DNA from: Phoebastria nigripes
Lineage: Eukaryota > Chordata > Aves > Procellariiformes > Diomedeidae
Direction of reading: 5' to 3'
DNA length: 64,000 nucleotides
NCBI GenBank assembly: GCA_035582835.1
Contig: JAYKAV010002790.1
Location: 779,620-843,619 of the forward strand
The position numbers and the translations under genes are program-made. The notes beneath the pieces are model-generated. The model did no database searches and was not told where the DNA came from. It saw only the letters and a list, made by a program, of their open reading frames with translations. Of this stretch, positions 37,151-49,834 are shown piece after piece. Within the stretch, counting starts at the first letter, position 1; each line of letters begins with the position of its first letter.

Positions 37151-38359
37151 AGTAAGTTCTCCAGATGTCTACTGAGATACTGTCCCTTGAGCAGCAATAT
37201 TGGTTGTTGAATTTTTGTAAACCAAGAACTAGAATCTTTCATTTGTTTGGTTGTGTATTAAACAGGAGCTGGATTTATTAAAGTATGAGAGTTGTATCTT
37301 TTCCTCTTTTCCTCTGAGTAAAAATCTATTTTTAATTATCACTGGTTATTTTTTCCATTCAGCCACCTGAGATACTTGTGAATAGATAATGTGTGATTAA
37401 AATCTAAGGGGTTGTTATTCAAATGCCTCCTTTCCAGCGACCCAGAAAAAGCTCTTGCAAAAATGAATGTTACCGTATAAACATGCAAATAACTTAATTG
37501 CTTTCAATTTCAAAAACCTACTTACCTTGTGCCAGTAAGTCATGATCTTAACACAATACTGCTGCTGCTGAACTTTTGCATTTACTTGGATGTGTTTGGT
37601 ATTTTCCTTACTACTGAATGGGAACATGCTTGCTGATCCCAAGGTCACTATTTTGTTCAAAACTTTTGGGTAGTAAGCCATTACTAAAGATCTGGTGAAC
37701 CTGCCTGCTGCCCTCCCACATGCTCATCTCTTCCCTCTTTCAAATTATACGCGTGCAGGAATGGGGAAAGTTATTACGCCTGCTTTCACCTAGAGATTAA
37801 GTGTTGTCCTTCTCGGTCTTTGGTACAGGGAGACCAACCTGTGTGAAAGCGGCGTGCGCTGTATCATTCCCAAAGGTGTGTTCTTATCTGCGGCGTGCTG
37901 CCTCGCAGTGCAGCTTGAAAACAGGCTGTCGATTGGGTCAAGTCTGGCAAAGTCTTCCTGTCTGGTTTAATTTGACTGATACTGTTTATCCCACAGAAAT
38001 GGAAAGTGCTTTGGCCACACACTATGCATATCTTTATGCGCACAGGTTTGACAAAAGAAAAGTTTCTCTGCTTACTGCAATATATAGGATATGCTGTGCA
38101 TATCCTGCTGGTCTGCTTGGTTTGTAATTTCATTTGAAAAAGTGGGGTTTCCAAAATTAAGTATTAAATCTTGGTATTTAGCATCTTTTGTTTCATGACT
38201 AAAACAGTTCTCAGTTTATTCAGTAATGAAATCTTAGTCATCTAAAAGTAATGAAACCGGTGATCATGCTTCCCTCTCTGTTCTGTAGAAGCCAAGGTAT
38301 AAATTACCTCGTCAGTTCCAATTATCGTACAACAGGCTAGAATGTAACTGCTAAGCTGC
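37151..38359. other. Unique DNA with a short CpG-rich spot and a hairpin
   Basis: 37745-37935 has several CpGs (ACGCG, GCGGCGTGCG, TGCGGCG), more than its surroundings, inside an open plus-strand frame (37801-38127, 108 codons) with no recognised domain. A 9-bp perfect hairpin lies at 38086-38106. Confidence 0.4.
38086..38106. other. Perfect 9-bp hairpin
   Basis: AGGATATGC (38086-38094), loop TGT, then GCATATCCT (38098-38106). It is too short to be a miRNA precursor by itself. Confidence 0.8.
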
Positions 38360-38880
38360 CATGGCTGCGTTTTTGCTAGCACATTGTCTCCCTCAGAGAC
38401 AAGGACCTATTTTATTACTCCTCTTGTTCCTTCCTCTTAAAATTCCCTCCCTTTTCATTTTTCAGGTACAAAAGAAGGTAAGGAGGAGGAATTTAAGCCT
38501 CAGGAAAATTGTATGCATTTTAATTAAAATCCTAGAATGCAATCCACACCTCTTATATTCCTGTGTTGGTGTGCAGGAGACTCCAAAACTTGCCAGCCCA
38601 CAGCTGCCAACGTTGCTGTATTATTGGAACATATGCAGAGTTGGCTGCTTTTCCCAGTGCCATGTGTCTTTGCTGAGGAAGGTGCTATACTGGGAAAGGA
38701 CGGTGTCAGAGGAGCCAAGGGCATATGTTCTCAATTGGAGTTTGTCCGTAGTGACATTTTGCTGGAGGCTGGTGCTGTTTGGGAAGGTAGTTTTACTGAG
38801 GTGACAGGCTGGGTTTTGCCAGCTGGCATCGAACTTATGCAAATTATTGGCAACAAGAAACAACTACTTTGAATAAAACT
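38360..38880. other. ORF-rich patch of unknown nature
   Basis: Two plus-strand frames (38361-38804, 147 codons; 38537-38872, 111 codons) and a minus-strand frame (38621-38863) are open over the same 500 bp. No family is recognised, and overlap on both strands argues against any one being real. A strong acceptor-like pyrimidine tract (38406-38465) ends in CAG, and 12 bases later AAG|GTAAGG forms a strong donor. It may be part of a transcript or chance. Confidence 0.25.
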
Positions 38881-41505
38881 TTGTAGGAGCTCCGACCTGA
38901 GTGAAACTGGCTTTACTCAGGAAACATCTTGTTCAGGTTCCTTCAGCTTCTGTCCATCTAATTTGGTGTTAACACGGATATTTTAGGGAGCTTTGAGATT
39001 ACTTTGGCTCAGTTTCCAGCTGTGTTCTGGGAACTGAAGATGGAGCAAGGGTATAATTCTGTTTCTAGCTGTAGACTGAGCTGGAGATAACTGTTAAGTG
39101 TTTATTGTCTGGACTACGTTGTGCAGAAACCTACAGTTGCACTATATCAATAGCTGTCTGCGTGTGGCTAACCAAGCACAGAGGACTAACTGGAAAATAG
39201 AAAGAATGCTGAACAACCGAGGAAATAAATCCTGAATCTATTAAAGGAAGAAAATAGAAAACCTAGCTCTATAAAACTCTTCTGAATTAGGAAAAGCCTC
39301 AATGTGCTTCAAGGGCAAAAGCTTTATTTAGCTCATCTTAAAAAAAATTTCAGTATTCCTGTTCCTCTAAATTCTTTCGCTGGGATTTAAAAAACAAATC
39401 TGACTTACCATTAATTGAAAACCTTTCAGTGGCAGCTGAACAGGTAGTATTTTGGTTTTTTTTTTTCTTGTAATTTATATAATATGTCTGTATTCCAATA
39501 ACTGTGTAAATCATTCCTTGATTATTTTTTTAAATAAGTGTTTAAAAAAACCCCAACAAACCAACCCCTCCTCCCAAAAAAACCTTAACTATGTAAGCAT
39601 TTAGTAGACAAGAGTAATGACCCCCTAAAACAAATGATAGTGTTGTTGGAGAGCTGTGTATAGTTGCATCTTAAATATTTTCTCTGACTAAAGAATCTTT
39701 GGAATCTGGCTAATCAGAAACTGGAAAAGAGTTTCTGTCTCTCACATCCCCCCACATACCCTGCCTTGCTCCCTTTTTTTTTTTTTTTTTTTNTTCCTCA
39801 TCCTAAGCTCAATTCATTACCTAGTTTTAGAATTTTACAGTCACTTGCTATTGTATTAGTCCTTGTATAGTCTGTGGATTTGAGGCAACAGTGCTAAGAA
39901 TCATTGGAGTAGTAAAGTGAAATGAGCAAAACTCACTGTTTGCCTACTTTTATCTTGACTTTCCACTGTGTCATAGAGGTTTTCACTTGGTGTTTCACTA
40001 GTTATTGGTGGTCTGGGAAGTATATGGCAAGTATTTGATCCTTAGAGAGCTAGCTAATCATATGGTTTTAACTGTCCTCTTCATTTTCAAATTTAAAATT
40101 GCATTAAAAGGAAGACAAAACCACATTGCCAATATTGCTCTCTTATGTAAGCAATTTATATAGTCATTGAAAAGATATTATATGACTTGTGAATGGAAAA
40201 GGAAAGTTGTCTACAGCTATGAAGGGAAGGATATGTGTTTAAGAAATATAAGACTATGTTAAGACATAGTCTGCAATATAAAAGTATTTGAGAAATCCTG
40301 CTATCCAACCTCAGCCTCAATGTTTTCATGGATTCAAATTCAAGGATAACCAGTGCGGTCCAAAACCTGGGTCTAGAAGTTTTCAGAGGCAGAATTAAGA
40401 CGTGCCCAAGTTCTGCTGATCTACAAGACAGTTTGGAGCATGTCATTGTATTTTGTGCCTTTGAAATTGTTTCCTGGCAGTGAAATCAAAAGGTCCGTTT
40501 TTCAGTCTTGGCTCTATTAATGTCTTGATTTCCCCTTTTTGTGTTCTAACCAAAGCTATATTTATAGTATTTACTCCAACCTCTTTAGCCTACTTACAAA
40601 AAAAACACCATACAGCTATTACTGCTATATTATTCTGCATCTTACACTAGCACTAATAAAGACTACTTTAATAAGACAGAACCTTTTCCCCATCTTATTT
40701 ATATCTATTCTCTATTATAGATTTCCACATTATGTGCTGAAGAAATATGGTTTTATGATCTCCACAACTTAATGAGAAACTTCCTTCTAGGATGGACAAA
40801 GTAGGTAATTTGTTACAATAAGCTCCACTTTTGGCTAGGGTTGAGAACTCCCTGAAGAGCGTAGGTTAAAAGTATACCTCAAAGGTGAGATTATTTCAAG
40901 AAATGATAGTCTTTACCTCCCTGCCAAACTCTTCTACGCACTTGAGTTTCTCACCACCCTGCTCTGTTTTATTCCTTTGATGCTAGCTATTTGTAGTGTT
41001 TAGAGAAACTTTTACTTCCTCAGGATGGTCTTGAGTACGGTAGATTCTTGCTATGCGAATAACAAGGTCCTTTTGAAAGCTGGTAGACAGTGACGTGCCA
41101 GCCAACTTTCCAAGCAGGTATAAATAAATTCCAAAGTAGATTTCACAGAAATGGATTTGTACCTTTGGTCCCATTTCTTCAGAGAGTAGAACAGCATGAA
41201 GGCTACACTATGTTTGGCAAGGACAGGTTTTTAAAGGTAACTTAGTTTGAACCTTCTGTCTTTTGATGTCAGTGGTAAGGATCCTTGAAATATGAATAGC
41301 TTTTTGTTCTTCCAGCCTACCTAAGCGCAGCTCCTGGAATGTCAAGTCAGTTTTGAATGAAAGCGGAAGGGCCCCTTGGCCTTCTATTTAGGCAGACTTT
41401 CTCAGCATACGGTGCATGATACTTCAGCACTTTAAATAAACATGCTGTGTCAGGCATACTTGATCAAAGGTAGCCTTCCACTTCTGATTAGGGTAGGTGT
41501 GCTTA
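38881..41505. other. Unique non-coding DNA, no gene recognised
   Basis: It holds an A/C-only patch at 39544-39584 and a T-run at 39774-39795 interrupted by an N at 39793. No exon or RNA gene is seen. Confidence 0.5.
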
Positions 41506-41758
41506 GAGCCTGCCTTTTCAGAAGTGCTGAGCATCTACAAAGCTCTGAGTCACTTGGATTTGCAAAGACTCAGCATCTTTGGAAGTCACACCACTAGCAA
41601 TGACAAAATTGGAGTATCCAATTAGGTGATCTCATTATAAGTCCAGTTAAATTATAGATGTTAGTATATTTACAGATGCAGGTAATCATGTGAATGCTTA
41701 CCTCCATTGAAATCAATAAATGTTAAATTACTCAGTGCTTTTGAAAATCCCATTAGGA
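41506..41758. mobile_element. Remnant of an old palindromic amniote DNA repeat
   Basis: AGCCTGCCTTTTCAGAAGTG, then CTGAGCATCTACAAAGCTC, is followed 30 bp on by GCAAAGACTCAGCATCTTTG and GAAGTCACACC. These are the two diverged arms of a widespread palindromic repeat of crocodilians, turtles and birds, whose arms read TTTTCAGAAGTGCTGAGCAC and GTGCTCAGCACCTTTGAAA. A third piece at 41698-41758 (CTCCATTGAAATCAATAAAT ... GTGCTTTTGAAAATCCCATT) matches the CATTGAAATCAATGGGA and TTTTGAAAATCCCA modules of the same repeat group. Divergence is high, so the element is ancient. The family name cannot be fixed without a database. Confidence 0.6.
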
Positions 41759-43108
41759 ACTGAGACAGCTGAATAGATTTAGAAATCTGATGTATGGGAG
41801 CATTATTTTATATGTATGGCATCCATTATGCTAGGAGACTGTGCAAGAAAGCTGAGCTTTTTCAAGCGAGTAAAAGGAATTAAATGCCCAGTCAATGGGG
41901 CATTCAGTGGCTAACTGTAGTAAGCTGCTTTAAAGCCCCAGATTGCTGCCTCTGCTTCCAGAGGTTTATGGCCCATATGTGGGAAGGGAACAACTTGGCA
42001 TACGGCAACACTGAAGCCCAGCAGAATGTTTATAATATTCAACACACTGTTGCCCTTGGCAGAGAAGTCTAAATATTGACCCGCTGCCATACTTTCTAAC
42101 CTCTCTTAGCAAAATTCTTTTCTCAGATACGTTCATGCAATGCCATTAAGTTCAGTGGACAGAACCTAATATACATCAAAAGGGGCGATATCTGGAAAAG
42201 CAGGAATTCCGTAGAGTTGATTTTTTTTTTTTTTTTTTTAGTATTAACATATTTCACTGAATTTTCTTTTTCTCCTGATCTTTGTGAAATATAATAAAAT
42301 AATATTTTCTATCTTGAAAAGCTTGTGTGTAAGAAAGGGTTATAATCTTTATTATAGATTATAAAAGGAGGGAAGGGGGAGTTATGGGTGATAGTTGGAA
42401 AGCCTGAGTGGTAGAATTCCAGTTACAGTATTAGTGAGGAGAAGAGTAGATACTTAGCCAATATGAGTCAGGTGAGATGATGCGAAGATACGCAATTTTG
42501 AACATCTGTCAGATGAGTAAAACCTTATTTCAAAGGCATGCCTAGAAGCCTTCAGTGAACATGAATGTATTAACAATGTTACTCTTTTTAATGTTTCAAA
42601 AAATAAAATACATGAGAGCTACCACTTGGCTATCAGCTCCCCCATGAAGTTTTCCAAATGCCAGCCACAGATAATAGCAAGAAAGTTTGTTTCATCAGAT
42701 ATTATCAGAAAAGTCAAATTATGTCTTAGTTGCACTTTATTGAAACAAGTGGCATACANAAAAGGATTGAAAACTGTATTCAAAATTTCCTTCAGCTCTG
42801 TGTTTGTTGTCTTGCTTTACCTTGACTAGTCTAGACAGCTTTTTGAAAGTACGCTTTTAAGATCTTAAAATGTTAAGAGACTTCTATAATGAAAATTTTA
42901 CAATGATGTGGTCAGTTAATCCATTTAGAAAAACAGTAAAAAGCATGTCTTCATGAAATGCATCTACTTGGTTAAACTTCTGAATAATATATTTATGGTC
43001 TCATTTTGTGATAACAACACTAATCAAGCTATAAATTTTTACCTAAAAAGCATCTGGTAAAATGCAGCTAAATGAGTGTTTGTTCCTGCAGTGCTATTCC
43101 CTTTTCTT
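41759..43108. other. Unique non-coding DNA, no gene recognised
   Basis: Nothing recognised apart from a T19 run at 42221-42239. The frame at 41884-42072 (62 codons) has a protein-like look but no family I know. Confidence 0.45.
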
Positions 43109-43180
43109 GGGGCAGGGGGGAAGTGAGGAGGGGTGGGTTTGGGGGCTCTATGGAGGGTGCTTTTTTGATGGGAGGGANGT
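43109..43180 (+). other. G-rich patch, possible long-loop quadruplex
   Basis: G4-CA-G6, then after nine bases G4-T-G3-TTT-G5, then after a nine-base loop G3. At least six G-tracts are present, but one loop in each four-tract set exceeds seven bases, so it is only a relaxed quadruplex motif. Confidence 0.5.
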
Positions 43181-46100
43181 GTTTTTATTGGGACAAATCT
43201 TGAGGTTGGACATTTAGCAGAGCTTTCAGCCTTCACATTTTTTAGTTTCCTTTCTGAAGATAAGGGTCTGGGTCAAAAAATATTGTATGTGCTTAGGGTT
43301 GATAACATTTAATAGTGCTGCAAACTGACCCCCTGTGAATGGATTGTTCTGCACGACTCCTCCCTGTTGCATGACATTATAATTTAGTGTGTAATAATCC
43401 TCAGTAAATCCCTGTAGGTTTTTTTTTTTTCTCAATATGGCATGTATTTGGAGGTATGGTAATTTGCCATTGTTTGACTTGAGACAATTTTGTACCTCAC
43501 TGGAATGACCTATGGGAGCCGAGACATAATATTCTTGATGGGACTGAGCACTGCATTTGTATACACATGCGTTTTAAATTTTCTGTTATAGTTGAATTTT
43601 TATTTTTAGTATTTTTAGACGTTTCAGACACAGTGGTTGCACAGTTTCTGGAAATGAGATGAGGAGAAAAAATGTTTTACATTTAAAATAATTCCAGCAG
43701 CTTTTATTATTATTAGCTTTATCTACTGAGTTCCATAATTGGGAGCACAGCCTTGAAATTTAGGAGCAGGTGGCCTTTTTGTCAGGGGTATGTCTTTCAT
43801 TATTCATTTGCCAAATTATAAACTTTTAAAGTCTGCTTGCGTGGGCTGAATAGAGACAAAAGGGAGGTATTGAAAAAGGCTAATCTTCTCTGTAGTTAAT
43901 GGCAGACAAGTTCTTCCAGGGCCAATTCAAAGGATCAAAGTTATGTTCCTGCTGAGTTGCTCTCTTCTTTCATTACTTCTGGAGGAAGTCAAGGGAGAGA
44001 AAACTCAGTTGACTGAAGTTAGCCCTGGTGAATACTCCTTTTAGGGTTTCCTGAATTCTCTGAAGTTGTGTGTGAGCATTTTGCTGCACCTTTTAGTTCT
44101 GCTAGTGCTGACCAGTCTGTGCACATATCAGCCCCCCTGAGATACTTAACATGCTTTAGCCTGGAGCTACATCATTAAAGTTGGATTCATTTTACTGCAA
44201 TTGCTGCTCCTGGCCGAAGAACTGGCACTGAAACTGAAATCATAGCCCCTATCTTGCTGTGCTCTTGGTGAACCCTGTGCTGGCCCTGAGGCAACGCTGT
44301 GGAAGAAGCTGTCAGACACGAGTGTGCAAAGCAAGANGGAAGGAGCAGGGCTGAAGCATTTCAGCGGCAGTGGAACAACAGCAGTGGGAGGAAGAAGAAA
44401 TAGTAATCCTGACAGTTCATATCTTTTTGTGACACAGGGGAAGACAGGGATTGGAGGAAAACCAAAACAAAACCCCAGCAAACCAAACAAAAACCCCTTG
44501 GTTCTTCAACATGTCACTAAAACTCTTGCTTTTATATGTTTTCTTTTACTTTTTTCCTATATTGTTGCCTGCTGCTTTTTAATTTCAGATTTCCATAATA
44601 AACCCATTTATACTCAAATGTATGANAGAATGATGCTTTTGTGTATTGAATGTGCTTTGACATAATGTATCTAGAACTTGACAGGGATGTCGTCCTTGAT
44701 GATTAAAAAGGCATTAATGAGATGGGTATTTGTCAAGATTGGATTATGGCCATCTCCATGTTAGTTAAATGGCAATGGAATGACTACTGGAAACAAATGT
44801 GAAGCACACGTTTTTGCAATGAATTATTGACTGTTCTTGATAGAGGAAATAAGAAATTAGAATGACTGGACAACAAAATATAAACATTCCTTGATTTTAA
44901 TCAGGCATATTATGACGTAGTCGATGTAAGATAAAAAGCTGCACATGATAGGAAGTCATTTCTCTTTAAAGAAGCCTAATTCAGTTTAGACAGGAAAAAA
45001 GTAATGCGTGGGGTTTTCTTTTTTGATTAAGCCATAATGCACTATGGTTTATGCAATATGCAAATAGTTAGATTTCTTCAACATGTACATGGGAATTCTT
45101 AATTACCATTAGATTAACTGATAATAATTCAGCTAGATACTAAGCATGTGGTTGACATTACATCTATAACAATTCTCAGAGCTTAAAAATTTAAGCATGC
45201 ACTAATGCTGATTTAATTTCTTAGCTATTTAGTTATCTATTTTCATTTGAGAAACTGAACTAGGTGGCATCTTGGGGAACCAGACCAAAATCTGATGTGT
45301 AAAGACTGACTATCTTTACAAAATGCTTTACAGACACTGCTTTGCTGTGAAAGTCTCTTCACAGATTTTTATCTTGTAATGTCAAAACAATTAATGAGAA
45401 AATAAGCATTTCAGGATGCTTCATCTTATTTGTCTTCAGTTTGTTAACAAGCTCATGTCTCTATATCTGGAAGTTTTTAATATGTATGTGTGAGGAAAGA
45501 NATAGTGTAGTGCTGCTGCTGCTTTATGGGGCAGTAAGGTTTCAAGAAAATTGCAACTGTGAATGAATATTCCTTCATCGCCCCCGTCTAATCTCAGAAG
45601 TATGTGATGTGAGATACAGTAAACATTTCCTGCTCACCATAAATTTGTGTGTCTTCCAGCAAGAGATAAGAAAAACAATGTATTAATCTTTGGCATTTGC
45701 AGAATTTTGCCTAAAGATGTGGAGATATTTTTAGGGTACATTGGTCTCTAGAATTGGCAAAAAAAAAAAAAAAAAAAAAATTTAAACCCTTTTTTTCCTA
45801 TTCTTCTTGTCATGCAATTGAAGAAAAATGCAGGAAAACAGTTTTAATCACTTTTAATTCCACAATACAAATTTTACTATTTCTCTTGTGTACATCAAAT
45901 AGGCAGTCTTTATCCACTTTCTTGTTCATTACTGTACCAGTGTACTTTCCTATTTGAAACCTCATAAATAATGTAGCTTTAATTCCAAGACATGATGAAT
46001 GAGTGTGTCTGGGCTTTTAACACTCGATATGAGAATTTTAAAAAGCCTTTATTTTCACATCTCATTTTCAAACATTATTTTAGTAAACTGTAACAAAGTA

Positions 46101-47180
46101 GTAGTTAGGAAGATCCAGCATTGACATTAATATGTCCGGTCTTGTGGTCCTCTGTTCTGAGTTAGCCACGTACTTTTGTTGGCACTTTGGTTTTGGGTTG
46201 CAGCACAGGGATTACAGGATTACGCTGTCCACTAGGTTAGTAAACGATTCCTGCCTGGCTGCAAGGCAAGTATGTAGCAAGGCGTACCTAAATTTTAGCT
46301 CTTCTTTTTAACCTTTTTGTTTCTTAATGGCAATAACTTGGAAAACCACTCTCCGTCTCCTGAGTTCTTTCTAGCTGTATGTGTTTTTTCATGACAGCAG
46401 GTAATTTCTCTTATAAATATCTAAGCATAGATGTCTTGTAACACATTTATGGATGTAAGCATGCCAAAATACCCTAATTAGTTTACTAGGAAGTGTGATC
46501 ATCATGTATACAAACATTATCAAGCACATGATCACTTGTTGTGACTTTAACTTCCCCCATTTGGCAATAACATGAGATAATCTGCCTCCTCTTAACCAGT
46601 GCGAAGGGAACTAACGGTTTCCTGCACCCTGGCCAAGCAGCAATGCTGATAGAGGGATCCGCTTTGATTCTCCCATGCTAGGATTACACCGGGAGGAATT
46701 TCCAAGGAAAGTCGGCCATCACATGGAAGGGGAAAAGGGTGGGTGCGCGTGCGTATGTGGGGTGGGGTGAGTAAAGACCATTTCACCAAGGGAAGAGTTT
46801 GGTCTGCTGGCTTTTTCAGCTAAATTAGCACTCAAGCTAATGGGAAGCAACTTAAATACCTGCTCAAGCTATAAAGTAACTGTTGGCAGAACAGCAAAGC
46901 ACAGATGTTTTCCTGGCTGGTTGGGTTGTGCCAGGATGTGAACAGCTACATTTAGATATAATGTGTAGAGTAAAAGCCGTTCAGGTTTGCAATGCACGTT
47001 AGCTTTTTCATTGTAAATGGTAACTTTCAGAGTGTTGGGGTTTTTTTCAAATTGTTTCTGTTAATGTTTCTGCATTTAGAGAGAGAGAAACACCCCTTTT
47101 TCCAGTTTTATGACGCTTGGGTGTTTTACCTTTATGTGAAGGTTTTTTAAAATAATGAGAGTTTTTTGGGATTAAAATTC
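43181..47180. other. Unique non-coding DNA, no gene recognised
   Basis: It contains an A/C-rich patch at 44460-44498, a short palindrome GCTTAAAAATTTAAGC near 45181, a CTG run near 45512 and an A22 run at 45759-45780. No gene-like block is seen. Confidence 0.5.
45759..45780. repeat. A22 homopolymer
   Basis: Twenty-two uninterrupted A followed by TTTAAACCC. No retroposon body is recognised upstream. Confidence 0.9.
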
Positions 47181-47239
47181 TCCTTTCACTGAAATCAGTA
47201 GGAAAAACTCATGAACTTGACTGGGAAGAGTATCAGGCC
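47181..47239. mobile_element. Second fragment of the old amniote palindromic repeat group
   Basis: TCCTTTCACTGAAATCAGTA, then GGAAAAACTCATGAACTTGA and CTGGGAAGAGTATCAGGCC, follow the order of modules CCCATTGAAATCAATGGGA, AAACTCCCATTGACTTCAAT and GGGACCAGGATCAGGCC seen in repeats of crocodilians and turtles. Only about 60 bp remain, heavily diverged. Confidence 0.5.
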
Positions 47240-48926
47240 AATAACGGGTAGGAAAAAATGAACAATCCTCTGACACCAAGCTGGTTCCACTTGTGCCCAA
47301 GCTCATGGCGTTTTCTTACACGACAACTGCTGGGAGGCTGCATGTGTCAGCCCCACGCTGGAAGCCCTGGGCTGACTGGAACTGCTCCAAACAGACCTAA
47401 ATATCACCAGATAGAGAGGAGTCTGTTGCATGTTCCCATCATTCCTGCCCATAAGAAGCAACTCATGGGTAAGGGTAGGCAGGCATAAAAAGTCTGGTTA
47501 TCTTCTGGTTAGCTTGCAATGACAGTTTTACCAGGTCTGCCACAAAATTACAATTTGAGAGAATGGTATGTCAGCCAAACCTGTTACACCTCCATGTGAT
47601 TTAGTCCTTGCTGAGAATTTAGCCAATGTAGCAAGTTGTAAGGCTTTATGTCAGCATTTTGCAGCTGAATCAACACACAGACTCACAAGAACTGTTCGTA
47701 ATACAAGCCCAAGCATACAGTGAAAATTAAGTTTCCTATAGAAACTCTCTCAAAACATTAACTGTGATGATTCCACTATTATAAGTTGTTAGATCCTATT
47801 TAGTTGAAGAATATTGTGGGCATATAAGTAACTATTGAGTGGAGAGAGCTGTGAGAGACAATAGGTTCTCTCCCCATCTGGTAGGTTTAAAAGAAAAATG
47901 ACGCTAAATTAGAGGTTTATGTTGTCATTTATTGATGGTATTTTTATGCTTCCATAACATCTTAAATTTGAAAATATCAATGCCTCAGGAAGCTAACTCA
48001 TTTCTCTGTAGGTGCTAAAATTTCCATAAATGTGTGGCGTGAAATCTGATAGATTTGGTTTTACTGAATTGAGACGTAACTGAGGCTCTATTAACGTGTT
48101 ATAATCCCTCCGCTAAATTGGGTTCTGCATGTTTTCTTACTGTTAAGTTTCACTATGCACTGTACATATTGCAAATATGTAACTCCGCAATTGACTGGGA
48201 ATAGTTGTGAAGAGGTTGTTATGGTCTCTCTTGCATAAGTAATACATCTTTAGAAAACAGAATTAGGTCATTGGCACACACATTTAACAGTGATTTGACT
48301 CAAACAGAAGAACTGGAACTGTTTCTTTGCCCCCTGAGGAACAGAGCAGTTCCCTGTGTTCTGAAGTGCTTCTGACTTTTCATCGTAGGCTACATGTTAT
48401 GATTACTGTCCTTCCTTTAGAGGACAATTAGACCTTTTTGTACCAGAGGATACTTCTCCCCTTCCCACCAGACACACTGTTTCACAANGATGACTGCTAT
48501 GGCTGGGCACACTCAAGGAGCTGAGCTCAAGTGCTTAAGTTGAAGCCTGTGACTATTCACTTTGGAACATTTTTACAGTTAAAAATTCCAGAGTGAAACT
48601 CAAGACACACCGTACACTCCTTTGCAGTGATCAGAAACTCACAAACTTAACTATCCTGGAATTCGCAGTTCCAGGGAATCTTTCAACAAGGCTGTCAAGG
48701 TATTCTGCAAATGTTAATTAAACATTACACTTTGGACAGCGGTTTACTTTTTCTTCTGGTAACTGAAGCACCAGCAAGCTCTGGGTTATTGCTATGGCTG
48801 TACACTAAATCAGTAATACAAAGGGATAAGAAATTCAGAAGTCCAGAGTGCCGTACATTACTATTGAACTACTNTTTCCTCCAGTACATTTAATTAAATA
48901 ACATCTAAAGGTTAGCTATACATCCA

Positions 48927-48952
48927 AAACTGGTAAGCAGTTTTACCAGTTT
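48927..48952. other. Perfect 10-bp hairpin
   Basis: AAACTGGTAA (48927-48936), loop GCAGTT, then TTACCAGTTT (48943-48952). The flanks do not extend the stem. Confidence 0.8.
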
Positions 48953-49791
48953 GCATGAGAACAACTGACAGAAGTCTTAGTTTTTAAAGGATCTCAGTGG
49001 CATGAAATTAGTTAAGAAAATCGGGTGTGTTGCTGATGCAGGATGTTGGCTGGCTGGAGTGGCACTTGTCCACATGAGTTCCTCAGTGAAGGCTTGAGTT
49101 GCTCAGTCTGTGCATGTGGTTGTGCCTCTGCTCTGCGGGAAGCAGTGCATCAGCATAGCTGTGGAAAGCCACGCGCATAGATCTCNGTGTCCTTCCTCCT
49201 CCCCACCCCTTGAGTGTGAAATGGCTATTCAGAATATTATATTTAAATCTCCTTTCTTCTGTCTACATGAGACCCTGTTAAGGCTGGTTCTTACTCAGGG
49301 ACAGTTTTACACCACTTTCACATTTTAAAGATGACTTCACGTGGCCTCAGGTTACATCCCCCACCAGTGGGGTGTGCCTCACTGGTGAGCTGGAAATAAA
49401 CTGTCTGTGAGCTGCAATGCAAAATGTGAGCAGATAAACTTTGCCAGACCTGTACTGGTTTTCTGCATGGTCAGTTTGTTATTTCAGTCCCTAAATCTTG
49501 GTGCGGGAATTTTGTAGCCATGACAATTTCCCAAGAACCATGGCTATGAAAAGGTTAGGAGCAGTTATTCTGCACTGCTCCACAGCGTGAAAGAATGTAC
49601 AGGAAAATTTGTTTCCAAGTGTTAAAATCTCTTCATAGATATGTTGGTCAAAACAGAATAGCTTCATTAAATCCAGCATATATATTCTGGACTGCCATTC
49701 AGCAAATACAGCAGAATTGTCACTTTACTGCTTGAATATTTTGTTTCATGCTTAATGCAATGTCCCTCACAGAGGTAAAATGTCTTTGTAT

Positions 49792-49834
49792 AAAAAACAA
49801 ACAAACAAACAAACAAAAAACAACACAAAACACC
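49792..49834. repeat. A/C-only tract with (AAAC)n
   Basis: AAAAAACAAACAAACAAACAAAC leads into AACAACACAAAACACCC. Only A and C occur on the plus strand. Confidence 0.9.

Noticed and set aside
38361..38804. 147-codon plus-strand open frame as a gene
   Set aside because: A second plus frame and a minus frame overlap it, the N-terminus is a simple leucine-rich run, and no family resemblance is seen.
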